Source: Prorocentrum cordatum (taxonomy: Eukaryota > Sar > Dinophyceae > Prorocentrales > Prorocentraceae). From it: 64,000 nucleotides of DNA. Below are positions 58,344 to 64,000 of this stretch, piece after piece (the stretch's first letter is position 1; every line of letters starts with the position of its first letter). The notes under the pieces are model-generated. The model did no database searches. It was not told where the DNA came from and worked only from the letters and a program-made list of their open reading frames with translations. The stretch lies in the NCBI GenBank assembly GCA_963575745.1, contig CAUYUJ010014562.1, positions 260,123 to 324,122 of the forward strand, written 5' to 3'. Position numbers and translations under genes: made by a program.

Positions 58344-59300
58344 CCCAAGTATGTATCGCAGGGGAGGTGGACAAGGTGCCTCGACTGCCAAAAGGCTGTT
58401 GGTGCGGACGCTTCGCGCTCGGCGCAGGCGGAGGTGACTCGCGATAAAGCGTCTCGCAAGCAGGACATCCGGGAGCTTGGAGCAGAGACGGAAGAAAACA
58501 TTCCAGGTGAAGCTGACGCGTGCAAGCGGTGCAAAGAGCGTAGGTGGAAGGGGAAATTCACTGCAGGCTACCACGGGTGCTCGGCCTGCCAGAACATGTT
58601 CGAGGCCAGCACGTGGACCAAAGACACCCTGAAGCATCATCGGGGTTCCTCAGAGAGTTCGGAGGGGAGAGATCTCGTGTGCCCGAGCTGCGCGGAGCGT
58701 GGCTTTGCGCCGAGTAAGTATGAGAAGCACGACTGCGCGGAGTCCCTCGAGACTTTCGGCAGCCTCAGATTTGACGCAGATGTAGTGAAGAATGCGCGAA
58801 GGCAGAAAAGGGTCCCGCAAAGTGCGCAAGGACTTCCAGAACAAACTGCGCTGCGGCGCCTGCAAGCAGCTGTATAACCAGAACAGCTGGTCCAAGCATG
58901 AACGCGCCGATCATAAGAGTCGGCATACGATTCTCCTCTGCAAGCCCTGCCGCAGTCTAGGCTACCACCCGGGCGACGTGGATACCTACGTCTGCCAGAC
59001 CTGCAAGTGCAAGTTCGGGGCCAAGAAGTTCGATGCGGAGATGCTCAAGAATTACAAATACCATTCAAGGCAAGAGCTCGTGTGCAAGGAGTGCACCGCG
59101 GCAACGGAGAGGCGGGTGAAAGAGCTGCGTGTTAAGTTGAAAGGCGGGGCGCGCATTTGCAAATGCTTCTGCCCCATCCACAAACCGAAGTGCCCGTTGG
59201 TTCCGGTCGTGTATCGTGAGCAGCGCTGGCCGGACAGCGACGATAGGATAACCGCTGAGGAGCGGAAGTTCTTGGACGGTCTATATCCACAGCCTGCCCA
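58344..59300 (+). CDS. Cys-rich zinc-ribbon protein (STC1-like pattern)
   Basis: Two frames join at about 58800: 58125-58877 (useful from about 58344) and 58792 onward. Cys pairs recur: RCLDC, ACKRC, GCSAC, VCPSC, RCGAC, LCKPC, VCQTC and VCKEC. They are spaced by a pattern of W...LKHHR / KYHSRQELVC with an H-x-R before each LVC-type pair. This resembles STC1-type zinc modules frequent in dinoflagellate proteins; the name is by pattern only. The last part, CPLVPVVYREQRWPDSDDR then FLDGLYPQPAQWRKAWGR, looks like a conserved tail. Sequence after about 59300 in the same frame looks like non-coding read-through. The frame change at 58800 may be an intron, decay or an indel. Confidence 0.55.
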
Positions 59301-60070
59301 GTGGAGAAAAGCTTGGGGGCGAGGCGCCTGGGCGCGCGGCGTCGATGGAGCTCTCTCGATCTATCGCATTGATTTCGCGCTCGGCGAAGTTTTTTCATTG
59401 GCACGGCAAGGCATGCTCTGTGCAGATGAGTATTTGGTTGGGCATGGGGCCGTCCTGAGAGACGCTGGACGTGCAGTTCTCCGACGCGCGGCGTCGATCC
59501 AGTTCTCTCAATCCTTGACGAGGATTTCGCGCTCGGCGCAGTTTTGGAGGTTACGGCAATGCACGCTCTGCGCAGCCGCTATTCGCCTTGCATTTAGAGC
59601 ATCGGCTTTTTTTCGCTCGCATGCTGCCTGTAGCGCGACGTTCGCGCTATATGGCGCTGCTGAGCAGGCGCATGTGGTCAGCGTTCTTTTTGTCGCACAA
59701 GCGCCCTTCGAAACTAGATGGAACCGTGCGACAGTAGCCCATTCGACGATGGGAGCCCACCCTAGCAGGATCAGATGGGGTTGACATTCATAAGGGATTT
59801 GCAGTGGGAGAAAACGGGCGCCATGCAGTCTGCCGCGCGTGGAGCGCGCAATGCGCACTGGCCGGAATAAGACCAGCCGCCCCGCGAGCTGCGCATCGCC
59901 TGCGCGAGAGCGCAAAAAGAAGCCTCTGCGTCGTCCGTCAAGTCTGCGTCGCTGTCGCCCTCCCCTATCGCCCGCGCGGCGGCCTTCTCCCAGTGGAATA
60001 TCCCTGAACCTGCGAGGCAGTTCCTTCGATCGGAATAGAGTCAGGGCGTTCTCGTCGGCGAACGCTAGGG
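59301..60070. other. Region with no recognised gene
   Basis: CGCTCGGCG(A/C)AGTTTT occurs at about 59379 and 59532, hinting at a short duplication. Open frames on both strands match nothing recognised. Confidence 0.4.
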
Positions 60071-60077
60071 GCGCCCC

Positions 60078-60965
60078 TTGGAGGTCGCCAAAAGTCCCTT
60101 GGAGAACCCCGAAGGTTCCTTTCTTGGAGGTCCCCGGGAGTCCCGTAGAGGACCCCAGAAAGCTTCGGGGGGCCGCGGATTTTGGTTCGCGCCCAGCGAA
60201 AGTTTGGTGGTCGAGATCACCAGCGGTAGAGCGACGACGGTGCGCAGCCTCGTGTCCACCGCGCCCATATGCTGCACCGCCGATCGCGCCCGTCCTCCAG
60301 GATGCATCTCGGCTCGAGAAACATTGACCAATGCGGCGTTGCGTCGTTGCCGAGAGCGCGCGCGCCCCGCCCGCATCAGCCCCGACGCCGCGCGACCGAT
60401 CGGGTCGCCGATCGCTGCGATGCCGACCTTGTGTCGCATGGGCGAGGCGGGGCTCTCGGCCGCCAAGGGGGGGGTTCTGGCCCTGAACAGATGCTGGTTC
60501 GACCTTACGCTGCAGGGCGCCAGAGCGTTGGAGATTCGCCCCTCGCGCTCGGAGTCGGGCAAATGGCGCGTCGGAGAGAAGGGCGTGATCTGGGGCACCG
60601 CGATGGCAACCGAGAGCTCCTTTCGGATCCAGAGCGAGGCGGAGTGGAGTGACTTGCGCCCGCGCCACAAGTGGCCGGTCGACCAGACGACGCTACCGCG
60701 CAAGAAGACTTGGGCTCTGGAAGTGATGGACATCAAGGAGTTTACTTCCGCAGTTAGGTACCGTCGCGTTCACGGCGCGATAGGCGCTGCGACCTTCCGC
60801 GAGGTGCCGGACGGCTTGGGCCCCGACCGGGTGCACCTTCTGGCGTCCTACGAGGAGCGCCTGTGCGGGAAAGAGCTCCCGATGGACTCTCGCGCGTCGG
60901 CGCACGTCTCAAGCGGTTTGCCCGTTTTCTTGCCCAACATCCTTGTCGTTCAGAGCAGATTCTGA
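60078..60965 (+). CDS. Exon with an ASCH-like C-terminal domain
   Basis: In the frame 60078-60965 the convincing part starts at about residue 135: WFDLTLQGARALEIRPSRSE, GKWRVGEKGVIWGTAMA, SFRIQSEAEWSDLRPRHKW, KKTWALEVMDI and YRRVHGAIGAATF. This order (x-G-x-x-x-x-E-x-R, then a Gly turn with iwG, then an HxW and a terminal G-A-I-G) fits ASCH/PUA-like RNA-binding folds. The assignment is tentative. The first 130 residues are of uncertain coding status, and CCTTGGAGGTCGCC-like repeats lie at 60070-60150. The frame enters the tandem repeat at its end. Confidence 0.4.
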   Translation: MEVAKSPLENPEGSFLGGPRESRRGPQKASGGRGFWFAPSESLVVEITSGRATTVRSLVSTAPICCTADRARPPGCISARETLTNAALRRCRERARPARISPDAARPIGSPIAAMPTLCRMGEAGLSAAKGGVLALNRCWFDLTLQGARALEIRPSRSESGKWRVGEKGVIWGTAMATESSFRIQSEAEWSDLRPRHKWPVDQTTLPRKKTWALEVMDIKEFTSAVRYRRVHGAIGAATFREVPDGLGPDRVHLLASYEERLCGKELPMDSRASAHVSSGLPVFLPNILVVQSRF

Positions 60966-61450
60966 GGATGTCTCAGGCGGGGCGTTGGTTTCAGCACCCC
61001 TAAGGGGAGCCGCCAAGGGGTAGGGCACGGGCCCGTTCGCGGCCAGTTTGTGGGGATGTCTCAGGCGGTTTGCTTGTTTGCATGCCCAACATCCTTGACT
61101 GTCAAAACAGATTCTGAGAATGTGTCAGGCGGGGCGCTGGTTTCAGCACCCCTAAGGGGGGCCGCCAAGGGGTAGGGCACGGGCCCGTTCGCGGCCAGTG
61201 TGTGGGGATGTCTCAGGCGGTTTGCTTGTTTTCATGCCCAACATCTTTGGTTGTCAAAGCAGATTGTGAGGATGTCACAGGCGGGGCGCTGGTTTCAGCA
61301 CCCTTAAGGAGAGCCGCCAGGGGGCAGGACCCGGGCCCGTTTGCGGCAAGTTTGCGGGGATTTCTCAAGCGGTTTGCTCGTTTCTTACCCAACAGTCTTG
61401 ATTTTCAGAGCAGATTCTGAGAATGTCTCAGGCGGGGCGCTGGTTTTAGC
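60914..61450. repeat. Tandem array, about 3.5 units of 142-158 bp
   Basis: Units start near 60914, 61056, 61215 and 61368 and share GCGGTTTGC, a TGCCCAACATC segment, CAGAGCAGATTCTGAG, GATGTCTCAGGCGGGGCG, TGGTTTCAGCACCCCTAAGG and GGCACGGGCCCGTTCGCGGC. Confidence 0.85.
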
Positions 61451-62131
61451 ATCCCTATCCTAAAACATATTCACAGCACCGCAGGCTGAGGAGGGCGCGG
61501 CCTGGCATTTGAGGAGGGGGGGTGAATGAATGGGAGGCTCATATTCAATCATATTCAAAGCTCACTCTGACTCGTACTCATACACTCGCATTAAAATTCA
61601 CTCGTCTTCGTCGGCCTTTCCGCCCACGTGGACGCGCTATTATAGTCAAGCGCTCATGAACAGACGCTCCCTATGGCATGACATAAAGCATGATATGCAC
61701 ATACGGGGAGCTCCACGCAGTGAGTATTTTTTTCATGGCGCGATGGGGTCTGGGAGCACCGACGCGGGGCTGGCCAGCGATCGGGAGCGGGCGGTCTCCG
61801 TGCGCGCGGAGCTGGACAGGGCCATGCTCGCGGAGGCCGCCACGAGGACCCGGCAGAGGGTGAGCCCGCCCGCAGCTGGCTGACGGTCTGGGCGCGCCCC
61901 CGGGCCGCCTCGGGCCCAGGGCGCGAGCCCGGCTCTCCCGGGAGAGCCCCCAGGAGGACGTCATACCCTTTCGAGAATGGAAGCAATCGCGACGGGAGGT
62001 TTGTCGCCACTTTCGGCCTCAGGGGGCCTTTGCGGTTTGCGGGGCTTCGGAACCGTCAAAAACGATTCAGGATGAAAAACCGGTCCCGGGGAATAGGTCG
62101 AAACCGCCGCTGACGGGAGAGCTCGACGAGC

Positions 62132-63612
62132 TTGCGCCTGCGGCATCGGATGGCCAGACGATGGGCCAGCTGGGCGGGCGCCTTCCCCAGGCTATTCGGA
62201 AGCACGGCTCCCACTTTGCGAGCGCGCGAGGCGGCAGTTCACCGGCCAGTTTTGGCAGGGAAGGCAAGCGACAGCGAGATGTCATTCCTGCGCGCGTGGG
62301 CTCGCGGACCTGCGCCGACGCGCAGGGCCAGCCAACCGGTCGCAGGCCTGGGCCCTAGAGAAGACCAAAGAGGCGTGCACTCTCCACGTCGCCGCCGTTC
62401 CGAAGACGCAGGGGTTTTGGGGCGGTCGCCGACTGTCGAGTTCTACCAGATGCTCGGCAGGAAGCGGCCCTCTTACGATGGCCATGAGGTCTCGATGCTG
62501 GGGGAGGTCAGACTGCAGGAGCTCCTCCCCGGCTTGCTGCCACGCGGCGAGACCGCCTCAATGGGCCCTCTTCCGCCCGAGGAGGTCGTTCACGCGCTGC
62601 CCCGCCCTGAGATGGCGCGCAATGTGGACGGCGGCCAGCGCGGGCCCCCAGTGGAGGCCCCAGCCGCCGGCCAAAGTGCGCGCTGAGGAAGCTGATTGGA
62701 ACGCCATCGTCAAGGAGTTGCTGGAGCGCGGGGTCTCGGAAGAGATCCGTGCGACACCATCGCGAGGGTCGGAGGGCAATTCGTCCTGAACGGCGCCGTC
62801 GGGGTCGCGAAGAGCGGCGCGCCCCTGGCGCCAGCCACGCGTCCAGCGCCTCATCGTCAGCGGTTCCAAGCAGCCGCGTCCAGGTGCCGATCTTCGGTGA
62901 CATCAAGCTCGCGCCGGTGGGCAGAGAACACCACGTCGCCGTCGTCGATGACGGGGAACTGCTCGTTTGGTCAAGTGAGGACATCCAATGATGTTCTTAA
63001 AAACAGAAAATGCCAGCATGCTGGCGGCCTTGGATGGCGCTCTCGCGGCCCACTGCCCCGACGGCCTTCGGCAGGCCTGGCCACAGGGTCCCCGGTCTGG
63101 GTGTCGGCGTCGCGCAACGCATCACGAGGCGCCCTGTCACGGGTTGCGTGCTGGCCAGCGCCGGCCTCGACGAGCCGATGGAGCTCCGGCGCGATGCGCG
63201 ATGCCCTGTGCAGCCCCAGCACTTGCCGCGGACGTGGTGGAAGCTCTACATCGACAACGCTGACGTCGCCGAGGTGATGCTGCTCGACGAGGCGGAGGAC
63301 CTCCAAGGGACTCCCAGCGTTGAGCATGTCGCCGTTCGAGATACCCTTGCCCAGTGGGGCACCCGCCGGAACGAGGACACGACTGACGAACAGTTTTCTG
63401 GCAGCATCGTTGAGTTCAGCCGTGGATGGGCGGCGCGGGCGCGTGAGTCCTACGTTCGAGAAGCTCCTTCTGCACATCGCCCTCACATGCTGGGTGCTCT
63501 CGCGGTCCGACTGCAGGGCAATATGGCTGGCCGCAGCCCCTCGTCGGTGGTGCCTCGACTCGACTGCGGGCATCGGTGGCTGGTCTTCAACATCTTCGAT
63601 CGCAGCCACTAG
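62132..63612 (+). pseudogene. Degraded reverse-transcriptase fragment (dinoflagellate retroelement)
   Basis: Pieces in three frames together resemble polymerases of non-copia dinoflagellate retroelements. They are EADWNAIVKELLERGVSEEI (62685-62745), VLNGAVGVAKSG (about 62788), and WWKLYIDNADVAEVMLLDEAEDLQGTPS (about 63237-63315) followed by VRDTLAQWGTRRNEDTTDE and ARARESYV. The string LYIDNADVAE stands where an active enzyme would have its Y-x-D-(D/N) palm motif. Frameshifts at about 62750 and 63010 make it non-functional. The class (DIRS-like or LINE-like) cannot be settled here. Confidence 0.45.
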
Positions 63613-63960
63613 GATATGTCGGATTGGCGAAGGCGGCAACCCATATCGCAAGCTTCGGGGGACGATCCATACTTTATCATGGATATTTTCACTTGTTTTC
63701 GCTAACCTTTTGCTTCGGAGACCTTTTGCGAAAACGTGCGCAGTCCACGACATTTTGCGGCAAGCCGACCACCGCGGGATCGATACGCGGCTGTATTTGG
63801 GTCTGCCGTTCTGCCCGTGCGCGTGAACGCGGGTATCGATAACCGAAGCAAGTCTGTACACACACACACCACCCAAGAGAGAGAAAATCAATTACCTCTT
63901 CGACGCCGTGATTGACGGATTGGAATGTTACCAACAATGATTTTTTATCCGCCGCACCCG
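63613..63960. other. Region with no recognised gene
   Basis: A (CA)5-like run at 63859 and AT-richer sequence than the rest of the window. Open frames on both strands match nothing recognised. Confidence 0.4.
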
Positions 63961-63965
63961 CCACA

Positions 63966-63967
63966 AA

Positions 63968-64000
<33 letters not shown>
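63966..64000. repeat. ACG trinucleotide microsatellite at the window end
   Basis: A pure (ACG)n run that continues to the edge of the window. Confidence 0.97.

Overview
The window looks like nuclear DNA of a dinoflagellate; the species cannot be fixed from sequence alone. The evidence is a decayed polyprotein-type light-harvesting (peridinin/fucoxanthin chlorophyll-binding) gene at 50.9-51.9 kb, relics of the dinoflagellate spliced leader inside two LTR families, Thr-rich stalk proteins, Ty1/copia-type polyproteins of the dinoflagellate kind, very high GC and abundant satellites. No rRNA, tRNA, CRISPR array or bacterial-type operon was seen. A 100-N assembly gap lies at 2695-2794. Most coding regions carry frameshifts, either from decay or from indel errors in the assembly.

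Layout. 0.1-0.9 kb: a broken cytosine-methyltransferase-like fragment. 0.95-2.65 kb: tandem repeats. 2.8-5.5 kb: an adhesion-like membrane protein (Thr-rich stalk, CCP-like segment, thrombospondin type 1 repeat, one membrane segment), cut at its 5' end by the gap. 5.5-6.9 kb: a Tudor/Agenet-like protein with a C-terminal repeat. 7.2-7.9 kb: a CG-rich repeat array. 10.13-26.18 kb: copia element 1, 16.05 kb with 266-bp LTRs. 26.4-33.2 kb: satellites and microsatellites. 33.36-37.5 kb: a 2.13-kb tandem duplication. 38.12-47.70 kb: copia element 2, 9.6 kb with 188-bp LTRs, nested in a 101-bp satellite (37.8-38.1 and 47.7-49.1 kb). 50.9-51.9 kb: the light-harvesting pseudogene. 54.6-54.8 kb: a hairpin-forming repeat. 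58.3-59.3 kb: a Cys-rich zinc-ribbon gene. 60.1-61.0 kb: an ASCH-like exon. 62.1-63.6 kb: a degraded reverse-transcriptase fragment.

The most remarkable region is element 1. Besides gag, protease, integrase, RT and RNase H it carries a domain that reads as KptA/Tpt1 RNA 2'-phosphotransferase, plus a RING-H2 finger. It is also studded with 34 tiny hairpins of one formula, GC-NN-G / GNRA tetraloop / C-N'N'-GC plus a trailing C. The two inner pairs take ten different forms but stay complementary, and the loop is GNRA in 33 of 34 copies. This is strong covariation evidence for a selected RNA structure. I know of no description of it.

Both elements share a primer-binding site (TGGTAGCGGAGC), and both have the 3' end of the dinoflagellate spliced leader (TTTTGGCTCAAG) inside their LTRs. 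This suggests their mRNAs were trans-spliced and the leader became fixed in the LTR by reverse transcription.
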